Assembly (NCBI GenBank): GCA_022701365.1
Contig: JAKUHH010000236.1
Span: 207,126-271,125 of the forward strand
Reading direction: 5' to 3'
DNA: 64,000 bases
Origin: Mycocentrospora acerina
Lineage: Eukaryota; Ascomycota; Dothideomycetes; Pleosporales
Shown here: piece by piece, positions 53,062-64,000 of the stretch
How the letters are laid out: each line of letters opens with the position of its first letter
Position numbering within the stretch: position 1 is the stretch's first letter
The notes under the pieces: model-generated
What the model was told of the DNA's origin: nothing
Seen by the model: the letters and a program-made list of their open reading frames with translations, nothing else
Databases searched by the model: none
Made by a program: the position numbers and the translations under genes

Positions 53062-54891
53062 TATAGACAAGGCTCCAAGCTTCGTGTATATATATATATA
53101 TGTGTGTGTATGTGTATATGTGTATGCGTATATATCTATGTGTAAGCGCAGCAAGATTGTGTGATTAATGCAAAATCTCCAAAAAGGAAAAGAGAATGCC
53201 CGATTCCAAGTTTCAACTTATTCCTTGACTGCTGTTGTTCAGGAAACACGCATGCATGCGCTTTGCTCGTGCTAATAATGACGTCCCCAAAAGTGGCGTG
53301 GCGGTGGCGAGTGGCGCAGNAAGCGCAGCAAGATTGTGTGATTAATGCAAAATCTCCAAAAAGGAAAAGAGAATGCCCGATTCCAAGTTTCAACTTATTC
53401 CTTGACTGCTGTTGTTCAGGAAACACGCATGCATGCGCTTTGCTCGTGCTAATAATGACGTCCCCAAAAGTGGCGTGGCGGTGGCGAGTGGCGCAGTTCG
53501 GCGTGCGTTTAGTTGCCCCGAGAGGCTGGACAAACAACAAAACACGAGTCGCGTCGCGTCAAAGATAGCAAAACGCTCTCTCCAAGACCAAGGAGACTGC
53601 TTTTTCTTCAAAAAGCTCGTAATCCCGCTAAATTGAGCCGACGTCGTGCGCCTCCTTGCTCTTGTGCGACCTATGTGTGCAGCAACCTGCCCTGTGTAAC
53701 ACCGCTTTCCACACACCTGGAGAAGCCAGAGACACCCCCCGGGCTGTTATCCTCGATTTTGGATCATGTCCCTACAGTCAAAAAGGTACATGTACAACAT
53801 CATCAGCGCCTTGGATTCTCTTCATCGCTATTTGCGCATTGTCTCAACTTGAATGCGACTACTGCCAACCTCACGGCAATCTCCCCGAGACTGGCGCGCC
53901 AGAGCTGCCTGCCGATAGCGTTTCTTTGCCCGACAACGCATTCGTTTCGAGGATACACTCCGATCTGTGTGGGCCACATCCCCTGCCAACTCTTGTCTGC
54001 CTCCGGGGAGGGCGATGTAGCTAGTGCGGTTGCCAGGACTATCATGTCCTGACTGAACGCACTGAGCACATCCTCTCCACCCTCCACATCGCCCAATATA
54101 GTAATTACAAGCACGAAAAAGAACAACTGGCCGTTGCGGTGGCAGAAAGTTGACCCCAATCATCACATGCGTCCAAGTGGCCTTACTTGTCGGTCCAACC
54201 CTACTAGAGTCTTTCCAAACCGGTGACCGCGTATCAAACACGTCTTCCCTTTCGTCATAGTGCAACCACCTTGAGTTTTGCCTTTGCTTCTCACATTCTC
54301 TTTAGGGTATCCGTACAAGCAGACGAGGTTCCCTTGCCACATCTCTCCTCAAAATGCAAAACCCTCCTTATTCACGCCTTATTATATTGTAGAACGACAT
54401 GGTGTGGTGGTCGATGCAAATCCCCCATTTCAATCAACAAGGCCTGATTTCAACTCAGTCAATTCACATAAAGTAATGTGGGGCACACTAGAAGCCGTGG
54501 AGGCTGGACTAACGTGTTGTGTCTCAACGCTTCAGGTACCGGGCATTGAGCTGTATGGCTTGCTGCACACATACCCACAAGCCTACGGCTCACCTAGGCA
54601 AACATAGCTGCGCCCGGTGGTCTCTCCAACCTCTCCGTGTCTTAAACTCAGTCTACCTGCCTATAGGGATTGAGGCTGGCGCTTTCCAACTGAGATGGTT
54701 GGATTAGCTCCCCGTATTATATTTCCAGATGGTAAGCCGCCCAAAAAAGCACTTTGTCCAGGCAACTTCATGTTCTATAAGATGGACTTCCAGCAGCGCA
54801 AACAAAATCTTGCACACCAGAAACAACTCTATCAACTCAGATAGAGGCTACCAATTCAACAATCACATTTTCAAACCACCCGCCTGCAAAT
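53062..54891. other. spacer with assembly gap and duplicated flanks
   Basis: About 1.8 kb between the WW gene (-) and the GH81 gene (+). It starts with an AT/GT tract (about 53084-53140) and includes the N and the 176-bp duplication listed separately. The remainder has short ORFs only and ends in the GH81 promoter. Confidence 0.5.
53144..53496. repeat. exact 176-bp direct repeat around a single N (assembly gap)
   Basis: Bases 53144-53319 and 53321-53496 are identical, beginning AAGCGCAGCAAGATTGTGTG and ending GTGGCGCAG. The only base between them is N at 53320. This is what results when two overlapping contig ends are joined without merging, so the duplication is most likely an assembly artefact. 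Confidence 0.9.
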
Positions 54892-57526
54892 ATGGCGAAA
54901 CTGGCACTTGTCCTGCTGGCTTTGGCCCACTTTGCACCTGTTCAGTGTCTCCCCGCTGGGAGACTAGAGCATCAGTTCGATGAGCGAGCTTTAACCATCC
55001 CCGCAAACATGAATGTCAGAACTTCCTATAGCAAGCCTAGCCAGACGTTACAGCGGGCCTCAACAACAGCCTCACCGTCGCTTACAGGAGTACGTATTAG
55101 TAACAAAAGAGCACTGACAATCAAAAGACTAACACCGTCGGCAGAGCATAGTGACTGAACTCCCATTACATGGCTTCACTCGAGACCCAAATGGAGGACC
55201 TGGAAAAACTTCGATAGGAGCACCTTTGTGCCCCGAGGAGACTCCACTCACCCCTGGCCAACCAGTACCAACTACGAACCCAGTCTCGGCAGATGTTTTT
55301 CAGCCGATTGCTACTGGTGCGCCTGCGTCGATAATCACACCTCGCGACGACCATCCTGTCCAGAAACAGCACATTGTCGATGAGATTGTACCCCTCCAAA
55401 CAAACAAGTTCCACGCCAACTTCTTTCTTGGTGACCAAGACATGCCTGTTTGGACACATCCATACTCACTGGCCTGGGCAAAAGGGCGCGGAAATTCTTG
55501 GGGAATGGCTGTCAGTCACATTGAAAGACAGCAGTTTGCGTTCGGCCCCAATCCAAACGCACCGCAGTACTTCATCTCACCAATTGGAATCCAGCACATT
55601 GCGCTTTCCGCAAAGGAGCTGGGCAGCAGTACAGTTTTCACAGTCGAAGACCTTCAGGCATTCTCAATCTATGCAAACTTTGCTGCGTCTCCCGGATCCC
55701 GCATTCTCATGTCTGTTCCTTGTGTCCAGGGTATGGGTTTTATCACGGCCGTTTACAACGATGCCACGCCAGTCTTGAACAGCGGAGTCTTCTTCCGCTC
55801 ATTGGAGTACACGGAGCCCGTACTCAACGGCAACACATACAAGTACAACATTCAGCTCGAGGACAACTCACAGTGGATCCTCTATGCCACACCTTCCGGC
55901 TCTACCGGTATTCCCCCGTTCATCTTGACCGACAGCTCAACCATCACTGGTCCATCAAACTTTTTTGGAACGCTGCAAATCACCAAGATTCCTACGGGCA
56001 CAATTGGACAACAAGTTTTTGATGCATCAGCTGGCGTCTACGCAATAAGCACGACAATTTCCGGCTCAGTAAGTGGGCACTCAGGGAGCTACACATTTGC
56101 TTGGAACAAGGGCGGTTCCAAGAACCTGACGCTACTCATGTATGCTCTCCCGCATCACGTGGAATCTTTCAGCCAAGCATCATCCGATGCCTTGACAGAC
56201 ATTCGGCTCGTCACTACCACCAAAGGCTATGCTCGCGCTGTTGTTGCTGACAAGATTACAATGAACGAGTTCGACTTGCCAGACACTGTCGGGTTTGCTC
56301 CTTGGGCCAAAACTTCCAGCGCAGGTGGCCTCGCATTGGAGAATGTTAATATCGGCGACGCAGCACTTGCACTTATCGATCAAGTCGGTTCGTCTGAGCT
56401 TAGTCAAGACTTCGTTCCCCAGACCGTCTTAGACAGCATGTACTACTCTGGCAAAGGCCTCGCCAAGTTTGCCGGCATCGTCTATACGATGCAGACAATA
56501 GGCAACAACTCCAACCTTGCCGCGTCAGGACTCAAAAAGCTAAAGGACGCTTTCAGTGTTTTTGTCAACAACACGCAACCTGAGCCTCTGGTGTATGATA
56601 CTGTTTGGAGAGGTGTTGTTTCCTCCGCATCTTACAAGGCAGGTAATGACCTCGGTCTCGATTTTGGAAACACTCTATACAACGACCATCATTTTCACTA
56701 CGGGTACTTTGTCTGGACCGCTGCAGTCATCGGCTACCTTGACCCCAACTGGCTCAACGAAGGCACCAACAAAGACTGGGTCAACACGCTTGTACGTGAT
56801 TACGCCAACCCCGTCAGGGACGATTATTTCCCCTTCTCGCGTAATTTCGACTGGTTCCACGGGCACTCCTGGGCCAAGGGCCTCTTCGAATCAACAGACG
56901 GCAAAGACGAAGAATCCACTTCAGAGGACACCTTCTCAACCTACGCACTCAAGATGTGGGGCAAAACCATCGGCGACCACAACCTCGAAGCGCGCAGCAA
57001 CCTCCAACTCGCACTGCTCTCCCGCAGCCTGAACAATTACTTCCTCCTCGCCTCGGACAACAAAAACCAGCCTCAGCAATTCCTCCACAACAAAGTCACC
57101 GGTATCCTCTTCGAGAACAAAGTTGACCACACGACCTACTTTGGCACAAACATCGAGTACATCCAAGGCATCCACATGATCCCCATCAACCCATCATCCG
57201 CATACAGCCGCCCCAAGAAATTCGTGCAGGAGGAGTGGGACACGTATTTCAGCAACGGGCGCGTGGACGCCATTGCCGGTGGCTGGAAGGGCATCTTGTA
57301 CGCCAACCTCGCCCTTGTCGATCCCCAGACTTCATACAACTTCTTTGCCGCGAGCACCTTTGACTGGAGATGGCTGGACGGTGGTGCCAGTCGGACGTGG
57401 TATCTCGCGTACTCGGCAGCACTGTTGGGCGCGAGCACAAAGAGTACAACGGCTGGGGGTAATGGAACTGCCTATTCTACAGAAAAGTATGGGTACCAGG
57501 CAGTGGGTCAGGAGACTCTGGGATAG
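54892..57526 (+). CDS. GH81 endo-1,3-beta-glucanase
   Basis: Two exons, 54892-55089 and 55145-57526, with a 55-bp intron, giving 859 residues. A signal peptide is clear (MAKLALVLLALAHFAPVQC). The mature protein has the GH81 layout: a beta-rich N-terminal part (HANFFLGDQDMPVWTHPYSL, WGMAVSHIERQQFAFG) and an alpha-barrel C-terminal part. The catalytic segment lies at about residues 630-665, including FSRNFDWFHGHSWAKGLFES and GKDEESTSED; the Glu residues of the ESTSED motif hold the catalytic residue of the family. Other conserved blocks are NDHHFHYGYFVWTAAVIGYL and IQGIHMIPINPSS. The enzyme hydrolyses beta-1,3-glucan and works in cell separation or wall remodelling (yeast Eng1/Acf2). The end lacks a GPI or carbohydrate-binding module. 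Complete. Confidence 0.95.
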
Positions 57527-59435
57527 AGAGGTTCGAGTATTATTACACTACATTTAATTGCATTGCAAATGGTGGGACAAGGAGGAATGCCATGGAACAA
57601 GAGAAGAATGTGGATGATTGCATGGGGCTAGGGTTTTTTTTTTCCACCCGTGGTTTGGCATGGTTTGAGCATCGCCTTTTTATTGATTGAATGACTTTTA
57701 TGCGCTGTATATAGAATGTGTATAGATTTACGGTATATAGAACTACGAATTATGAATGAAGATATGATGAATACTTTGACAGTTGGCTCTCCACATCCTC
57801 ATGTTTTTTTGCTGGTTGTTGGTAATGTTCTGTATGGGACGATTATACTTGGCTCTGTTCATATTAAAATGGCTGAAGTCGTTGACAATAGCTTCAAAAC
57901 GTTCATAGACTAGCGTCTGGAAGAATAGCGTCTGGAAGGATGTGTGACATGGCAGAAAGAGGTACTACGAGAGCCTCTGCTAGCGGGGAGGTTGGACGGT
58001 ACGAGGAGGAGGAGCAGCAGCAGCAGCAGCAGTAAAACCCTAGCAACGGACAGCCCGTCTCTTACAAACCTTTTACTTTTTATCGCTACAAGGTGGATCT
58101 GTGGCTGGAGACGAGCGTCGTGATGTAACGCCCGTTTGATCAGCGGGCTTGAGACAAAGCTGTGCGAGACCACAGCCACAACTCCAACCTGAGGCACTTT
58201 GAGCAGATAGCTGGCGCGCGAGATGTTCGACGAGCGTCGAGATGCTGGAGTCGGATCATCTTCTGCATCTGCAAGGGGCAGCACATTGTAAAAAGAATGT
58301 TTTCCATCGGAATTCAACATTTTCTCCATTGTCGATGCAGGTGGACGTCACGCGGTGACGAGAATATCTTTTTCTCTCCATGCGCGCGTGCACTAGCTGG
58401 CAGAGTGTCTTTCAACCTGTCTGTGTGTTGAACTTGCCAAGACTGCTATTTTTGGAGCACACAGCCACAGCCACCACATGCTTGAATTTCGATAACAACC
58501 AGCGCGCTTTTTTGTGGGGAAACGGCTGGTTGGCGAGATTGTCGTGGTGTATTTTGGGTAATGGTACATGTGATGGGAGTCGTGTGTATTGTTGGGCATG
58601 CTCGACGATCAGCTCAGCAGCTTGGAATGTTCTACAACACCGCTTGTTGGATGGGGAAGTCTGTGGCGACTTGGCGGGCCGTTTGTTTAGCGGGCGTCAG
58701 GCTGACAATGTCTCCCAGGTTTCATAGGTTGATCGTCGTGGTACTCTTCAGCTCCTGCGCGTGCGAGGTAGCATGGTGTGCACCAAAGTCTTGGAGCAGA
58801 GCGCCACATGGCAGCTACCTAGCTGGACTATCCACTGTAAAAGAGAAGTGCCCGCTCACGTCTGCGCACACCTGCTCCTTTGCAAATCGTTCCCCCGTCA
58901 AATCCCCCTGTTCTCGAACACTCGCGATCATCCTTCAGGCACCGAACCCACCGGCCGGTAAGCTTGACTGTACCAACCTAAGACCATTGCACCGCGCGTT
59001 CAGCCCAATCGAGAGCCCCTGCCGCAGCCCCTGTCGCCGCCAAGGTTTCAGAGCAGCCCCCAAACCCGCTCTTGGAGCCTTTTCTCCCTCCCGACTCCAG
59101 CTTTCACCACTCAACTCGCTCGGCGCCCTCGCTGTTTGTCTTTCGTTTCACCATTGCTTTTTCTCCACTCGCCTATACCTCTAGCATCTTGCTGGGTGCC
59201 CGCATCACCGTCACCGACTGCCTCAATCTCCATATTTCGCAAAAAGGCACGACAAAGGTTGAACCTGCGGCTGCACTCTGTTTAATCGCCATCGTTTACT
59301 TGCTTGCTCTCTTATCGCCACTGTCTCTACGACAATCTTTCGCACGTCATTTTCGGATTCTCTTTCTTACAGCAAAACCCACCTCGCATATCGACACTCG
59401 CCCAAGGGAGCGCCCGCGGGCGATAATCAGCAGCC
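57527..59435. other. spacer between GH81 and Flc genes
   Basis: About 1.9 kb with no supported gene. It contains the GH81 3' flank, a GCA/GAG array (about 58002-58032, around the motif GGAGCAGCAGCAGCAGCAGC) and pyrimidine-rich sequence that forms the probable 5' UTR of the Flc gene. ORFs of 60-200 codons lack family features. Confidence 0.45.
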
Positions 59436-61800
59436 ATGAGGACGCACACGACATACTCGACCATGCTTGCGCCCTTTTTATTACTCGCATCCGCGCCGCT
59501 AGGGGTGCTCGCCGGTGACGTCTTGAAGACCAACGGCTACAGCTCTTGTCTAAACGGGACGTCGGACATTACAGTCAACAAATTGGATATTGAGTTTGAC
59601 CGGTCGACCAAGAAGGTCAAGTTCGATGTCGCGGGTAGCAACGGGAAGGAACAAAAGGTCATGGCAAGAATCATTGTGAAGGCATATGGAATAGAAGTCT
59701 ACAACAACGAGTTCAATCCTTGTGATGACAACACCAAGGTGGCCCAGCTGTGTCCTGGTAGGTTTTTGTTTTCAACTTGTCCATCAAGTACAAACTGACA
59801 TGTGGGGTAGTACCCGCTGGATCCTTTGGTGCTAGTGGAGAGCAGACCATTCCCGACCAGTACATTTCCCAAATCCCCGCCATCGCATTCACTGTCCCCG
59901 ACATTGACAGCCAGGCTACCATGCAACTTACCGCCGTAGATGGAGGCCAAGATCTTGCGTGTATTACATCATCAGTTAGCAACGGAAAGTCTCTTTCGAC
60001 TTCAGGAGTATCCTACATCGCCGTCGGCATCGCAGGCGCTGCCCTCGCAGTTGGTGGTCTATCTGCGCTTGCAGGTGCTGGCCATGCCGGTGCTCCATCT
60101 TCCAGCCCTACATTTTTGGACGTCATGACCTGGTTCCAGTCCATGGCACTAAACGGAATGATGAGTGCAAACGTTCCCGGAGTCTACCGAAGCTGGTCCG
60201 GCAACTTTGGATTCAGCGCTGGTTTGATTTACTGGGAAGGCATGCAGAATAGCATCGATGGATTCCGTTCGAAAACAGGTGGTAACCTGACTGAGAACAA
60301 CGTCGACTATCTCAAGAATGCCAGTCTCATCCACGTCGATCAGAAGATGAACTTGTACAAGCGTAGCTTCGACAGCGTTCTGCTCTGGGGTCGTGATGAG
60401 CTCAACACCAACATTAACGGTACCGGAACAAGTGAAACGGTGACTGACAAGGTTATACACAAAGTCAAGGGAATCCAGGGTTTTGTTGAGGAATACAGAA
60501 TTCCCAACGGCAACGCTTTCATGACTATTCTTCTCGTTGTCGCCATCGTCATCGCCTCCATTACCGTCGGAATTTTGTTGTTCAAGGTCATTCTGGAAAC
60601 TTGGGCCCTGTTCGGCAGCTTCCCCAAGCGTCTGACAACTTTCCGCAAACGATACTGGTGGACTCTTGCCAAAACGCTAACTACTTTGGTTCTTCTTTTA
60701 TACGGTATCTGGACCACGTACTGTGTTTACCAGTTCAAGAATGGAGACTCATGGGCTTGCAAAGTGCTTGCCGGTGTGACTCTGGCACTCTTCAGTGCCG
60801 TTCTGGCGTTCTTCACCTGGAGGATCTGGAGCATAGCTCACAAGTTCAAGAAGCTCGAAGGTGACGAATCGGCTCTGTACGACAACAAGGAAGTCTGGCA
60901 AAAGTACAACAACTTCTACGAAAACTACAAGAAGGGTTACTGGTGGCTTTTCATCCCTCTGATTGTCTACATGTTCGCTCGAGGCTGCATCATCGCCGGC
61001 GCTGATGGCCATGGTCTTATCCAGGCTGCTGGTCAACTCATTGTCGAGGCTCTCCTCCTTATTCTGTTGCTCTGGGCCCGGCCGTACTCTCTCAAGTCCG
61101 GAAACTGGATCAACATCATTATCCAGGTTGTTCGTGTTGTCTCGATTGTTTGCATTTTGATCTTCGTCGAGGAATTAGGCATGTCGCAGACCACTCAGAC
61201 TGTCACAGGTCTTGTGCTTGTCGTCGTACAAGCCGTGCTGACTGGTGTCTTGGCTATTCTCATCGCTGTAAACGCGATTATCATTTGCTGCAAAGAGAAC
61301 CCTCACCGCAAGAAGAGGAAGGAAGCTGGTAAGTTTTTTCCAATCTCTCTCTAAATTACACAAGCTAACACACGCGATCAGAGAAAGCACGTGACCTTGA
61401 CAACCTCACTCCCCTAGACGCCCGCAACTCTCTCCTTATGGATCCTCAAGATTACAAGCGCAGCTCGCTGCCCTCACCATTTGGTCCCCGCTCCGCCGGC
61501 TACGACGCCGTTCCGCTCGCGGATCAATCCACTGCATACGGCGGCAGTGGTGACCGTGGCCACACGAACCGCCAGTTCTCTGAAGACCGCGGCCACCTGC
61601 TCGTCGACGCCTCGACTTTTGGTCGCACTGCGTCTCTCGACCCAGGTCTGACACGAAACAACAGTTCGAACCCATCTCATTATTCGGACCTCGAGGCTGC
61701 TCAACCACATTACCCACCACAAACTGAATACAACCCTAACGCGCCGTGGCAACCTCAACAACCCCAACAACGGGGCAACCAAGGAGGATACGCATACTAG
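59436..61800 (+). CDS. Flc/TRP-like multispanning membrane protein
   Basis: Three exons: 59436-59757, 59811-61328 and 61382-61800, giving 752 residues. The N-terminus is a signal peptide ending near GVLAG; a second in-frame Met (residue 10) could also start it. An ML-like lumenal domain (about 25-165) with paired Cys follows, including SSCLNGTSDI and NPCDDNTKVAQLCP. Then come a first membrane segment near 195-215, a Trp/Gly-rich loop (FLDVMTWFQSMALNGMMSAN, GVYRSWSGNFGFSAGLIYWE) and a block of about eight further membrane segments from about 365 to 630. This is the TRP-like/Flc domain (yeast Flc1-3, Aspergillus FlcA), linked to FAD and haem transport in the ER, to calcium and to wall integrity. 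The cytosolic tail is Ser/Pro/Gln-rich. Introns split the protein after the lumenal domain and after the last membrane segment. Confidence 0.93.
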
Positions 61801-62739
61801 ATTCCTGATACCCCAAAGTCGATACACGCATGCATGTAGAGCGAGGGCTTTCAAATTGTTCCTCCTGATGGTTTTGCATATGTTTTTCCTTTTATATCAA
61901 TCTCATTTGTCGTCTATTTTTTAGTGTATGTGTACGGGTGTGGCAGTTGGTGATTAGCCCGCTGGTTCAATAGCGATTACCACCTAGAATCTATTGATTA
62001 CATGAAGTTCCTATATCTATATCTGTTTAGTCTGATTCAGGCAATTGGATAGATGTTGAGTATATATCTTGTAATTTATGAATGTAGACGCTTGTGGTGA
62101 AATAGATTGATCTGTTCAGTTTTTTTCCTGTGAATGTGGTTGTGATTGGAAGAGATGAGAACATGATAGTCAGGTTGAATAGGGATTCCGCTATTGTAAC
62201 AATTGTGCTTGATTTCCTGCGGCTACGAACTTGAGCAAGTGTTGGTCATTCGATATGGACTTTAGTCCATGATAGCCGTACTAGGTGCCCTGCCTTTTGC
62301 TATAAATCTGTAGCGAAGCTGAAATGGAATAGAATGGTTTTGCAGTTACGTAAATCAACCAACATCCAGACGAAAAGTCTTGCAAAGAATATGCTTTGAG
62401 AGGGGAAGGAGCTGAGAAGAAATTCACGCTAGGAGATGCTTACCGTCACGTCGATGTGATGGACGTTCTTTTGTTTCATGAACGGGCCATGGTGGACTCG
62501 ATGCATATCTCACTTTGAATGTATAAAAAAAAGGAGGCTTTCCAGAACATATCACAGCACGCACACGTCACGTTTGTGGATTACCACTTTCCGTGACAAA
62601 CAACACACTACTCACTCTAACAATGCATACATGCACTATTCTCTCCTTCTCAACAGCACTCTACCCACTCATAACTGCAACAAGATGCGGTCTCAGTCAT
62701 GTCCCATCCTCTTCCTCGTAACTCAAATGACGACAAAAC
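61801..62739. other. 3' flank of the Flc gene, no gene seen
   Basis: About 940 bp, AT-rich on the left. Contains the Flc 3' UTR. The only ORF (from 62478) is in another frame than the GH128 remnant and shows no domain. Confidence 0.45.
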
Positions 62740-63430
62740 ATGGACTACCGACTCCATCCCTTCAACTTGGTACTACAACGACGACTCCTCCCCTTCCCCC
62801 ACATAACTCCACTCCAAAACCCTCCGACTCGTGCTCATACTTTGCGGCAGCTCCTCCTCCTCCTCCTTCTCCTCCTCCATAACCAACACAGGAACAAACA
62901 CCCTTCACCCACTCCATAAAATCCCAACTCCACAGCGACACAATCGTTATTCACCATTATTCACATCTATCTTCTCCTTCAACGAACCAGACAACCCCTA
63001 TTCAACCGGCGGCTGTGCTCTGCCCACCCCGCCCCCCCTCGCTGCCGCCGCCGCCGCGCACTAGAAAGCTGAAATCGAATCCCTCCGCACTCTCGGCGTG
63101 AAGATCGGCCTCCCAGCCGTTACGGGGGGAGAAAGCGGATGGGCGTGGATGGCTGCGCTTCTCACTGTATACTCAGGCGAGTTCATACCTGATACTATCC
63201 CGTGCACTGTGTATGTTGTTTTGGGGGGGGGGGGGATGGAATGGAATGGAGTGAGTGGGTTGGGCTAACGTTGAGAGATGGGAATGTGACGCGGTATGCT
63301 TACTTTGGCGCTTTTTTCGTGCAAATGTGTCAAATTTGGGATTTAACGTTGTGATGCTTGATGAGAAGGGGAGGCTTGTGGATAGTGGTGCGTGGTATGT
63401 GGATGGAGTGGTGGTGGGTGATGTGACAGA
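62740..63430 (+). pseudogene. decayed GH128 / Glyco_hydro_cc (Asl1-like) glycosidase
   Basis: One reading frame (coordinate mod 3 = 2) keeps several blocks of the Asl1-like glycosyl hydrolase catalytic domain. In order they are: STWYYNDDSSPSPT near 62768, LVLILCGSS near 62832, FTSIFSFNEPD near 62965-62997, and KAEIESLRTLGVKIGLPAVT followed by GGESGWAWMAALL (63065-63170). The C-terminal block appears as VTRYAYFGAF near 63290 and then, in another frame, ANVSNLGFNVVMLDEKGRLV ending in GAWYVDG near 63410. The frame has stops at about 62804 and 63062. The middle part that should contain the VHWYG-type motif is missing, and a shift occurs in a T run near 63312. The family cuts beta-1,3-glucan. An extra poly-G run (13 G) sits in the deleted middle. 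Confidence 0.8.
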
Positions 63431-63721
63431 GAAGGGCAGGGCAGGGCAGGGCAGATTTGATCACTCCTCATAGTTGGGGCCTTTGGAGAATGTTGGCTAA
63501 TAATTGTATTTTTCTTTAGATACACCTTGGTTTTGATGCGTAAATCGCTTCAAGGTAGCATTGCATCGTCTAGTCAAGGCTGCTGTTTATAGTGAATGGC
63601 GTGGAAGACGTCCATTTTGTGCAGATCCACACGCAGAATCCGTAGTAAAAGATACAACACTTGGGCCCATGTTGAATTTAAAAGACGCGAGACAATCACA
63701 CATGTGATGTACTCAACCGCC
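63431..63721. other. spacer between GH128 remnant and P450 exon
   Basis: About 290 bp, with GGGCA pentamer units near 63435-63452. It is probably the shared 3' flank of both loci. No gene seen. Confidence 0.4.
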
Positions 63722-63881
63722 TCAGCGCTTCACGGGATGCAACTTCACCATCAACGGTGGTTTCTCCCACAATGTAACGGCCTTTTGTCCCGTCATCCAA
63801 TCTGTCTCCTTATCCACAAGCTCGAGATCAAGACTGAATAGGACTTTGGCAAGAATAAGACGCATCTCTGCGTACGCAAGA
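63722..63881 (-). CDS. cytochrome P450, last exon only (gene continues beyond the right edge)
   Basis: Minus strand exon of about 53 residues up to a stop at 63722. The sequence LAYAEMRLILAKVLFSLDLE, followed by DWMTGQKAVTLWEKPPLMVK, is the C-terminal end of fungal P450s. It lies immediately after the haem-binding Cys region, in which LAYAEMR begins the L-helix. The exon begins at 63881 after TAG, with a good branch site CTAAC about 11 nt upstream, and the phase fits an Asn codon split between exons. The haem loop itself is not in the window. The intron side (63882-64000) is TG- and CCCTCT-rich and at least 119 bp long, longer than typical here. The gene could be intact or truncated by the repeat; this cannot be judged from the window. 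Confidence 0.75.
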
Positions 63882-64000
63882 CTACACCAAAACCTGTTAG
63901 CTAGATTCCCTGTCCTCGTCACGAAATTTTTTATGTATGTATGTGTGTGTGAGTGAGAGAGAGGGGGGAGAGAGGGAGAGAGGGAGAGAGGGAGAGAGGG
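63882..64000. repeat. TG and GAGGGA microsatellite at the window edge
   Basis: TATG/TG units at about 63932-63955 followed by an AGAGGG hexamer array that runs to the edge. On the minus strand it forms a long pyrimidine tract leading to the P450 exon acceptor. Confidence 0.85.

Noticed and set aside
53144..53496. True tandem duplication or long terminal repeat
   Set aside because: The two copies are perfectly identical and separated only by N, with no target duplication or coding core; contig overlap is the simpler explanation.
53136..53568. ORFs containing X over the N at 53320
   Set aside because: They read through the assembly gap and the duplicated flank; not biological.

Overview
The window is a piece of nuclear chromosome from a filamentous ascomycete fungus (Pezizomycotina). 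Evidence seen directly: protein genes are interrupted by short GT-AG introns of about 46-200 bp with RCTRAC-like branch sites; there are two Zn2Cys6 transcription factors, a bifunctional HIS7 (fused HisH-HisF), a PhiA-type cell-wall protein, a GH81 glucanase, an Flc/TRP-family membrane protein and an intron-containing tRNA-Thr. The closest class is probably Dothideomycetes (Pleosporales); that is inference from general protein resemblance, not a computed placement.

Layout, left to right. 1-9 kb: PhiA-like secreted protein (+), DUF167 protein (-), arginase (+), a long spacer, and a transmembrane SH3 protein (-). 9.6 kb: tRNA-Thr(AGU) (-). 10.4-12.3 kb: Zn2Cys6 factor (+). 12.3-15.5 kb: ORF-poor spacer carrying a small TIR element (MITE-like). 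15.5-24.6 kb: dense housekeeping block: Mpe1 (+), Apn1 (-), Dim1 (+), HIS7 (-), Imp3 (+), with two divergent promoters. 25.6-29.2 kb: second Zn2Cys6 factor and a small unrecognised charged protein. 30.1-36 kb: Nma111 HtrA protease (+) and an unrecognised conserved-looking protein (-). 37.2-40.4 kb: Ser/Thr-rich single-pass membrane protein (+) and a doubtful His-rich ORF (-). 41.6-53 kb: proteasome beta-5 (+), a large JmjC/PHD histone demethylase of the JHD1/KDM2 type (-), SF3B6/p14 splicing factor (+) and a WW-domain protein (-). 53.3 kb: an assembly gap (one N) between two identical 176-bp copies. 54.9-61.8 kb: GH81 endo-1,3-beta-glucanase (+) and an Flc-family protein (+). 62.7-64 kb: a decayed GH128 (Glyco_hydro_cc) gene and the last exon of a cytochrome P450 (-) whose body lies beyond the right edge.

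Functionally the set is mostly core metabolism (arginine breakdown, histidine synthesis), ribosome biogenesis (Dim1, Imp3), mRNA processing (Mpe1, SF3B6), DNA repair (Apn1), protein turnover (Pre2, Nma111), chromatin (JHD1) and wall/envelope functions (PhiA-like, GH81, Flc, two membrane-anchored Ser/Pro-rich proteins). There is no biosynthetic gene cluster, CRISPR, plasmid or virus-like element. The most noteworthy items are the GH128 remnant, the TIR element, the duplicated-half zinc cluster in JHD1, possible mitochondrial leader variants of Apn1 and Nma111, the duplicated gap flanks, and the concentration of microsatellites in tail-to-tail intergenic regions. Nothing here clearly amounts to a new biological system.
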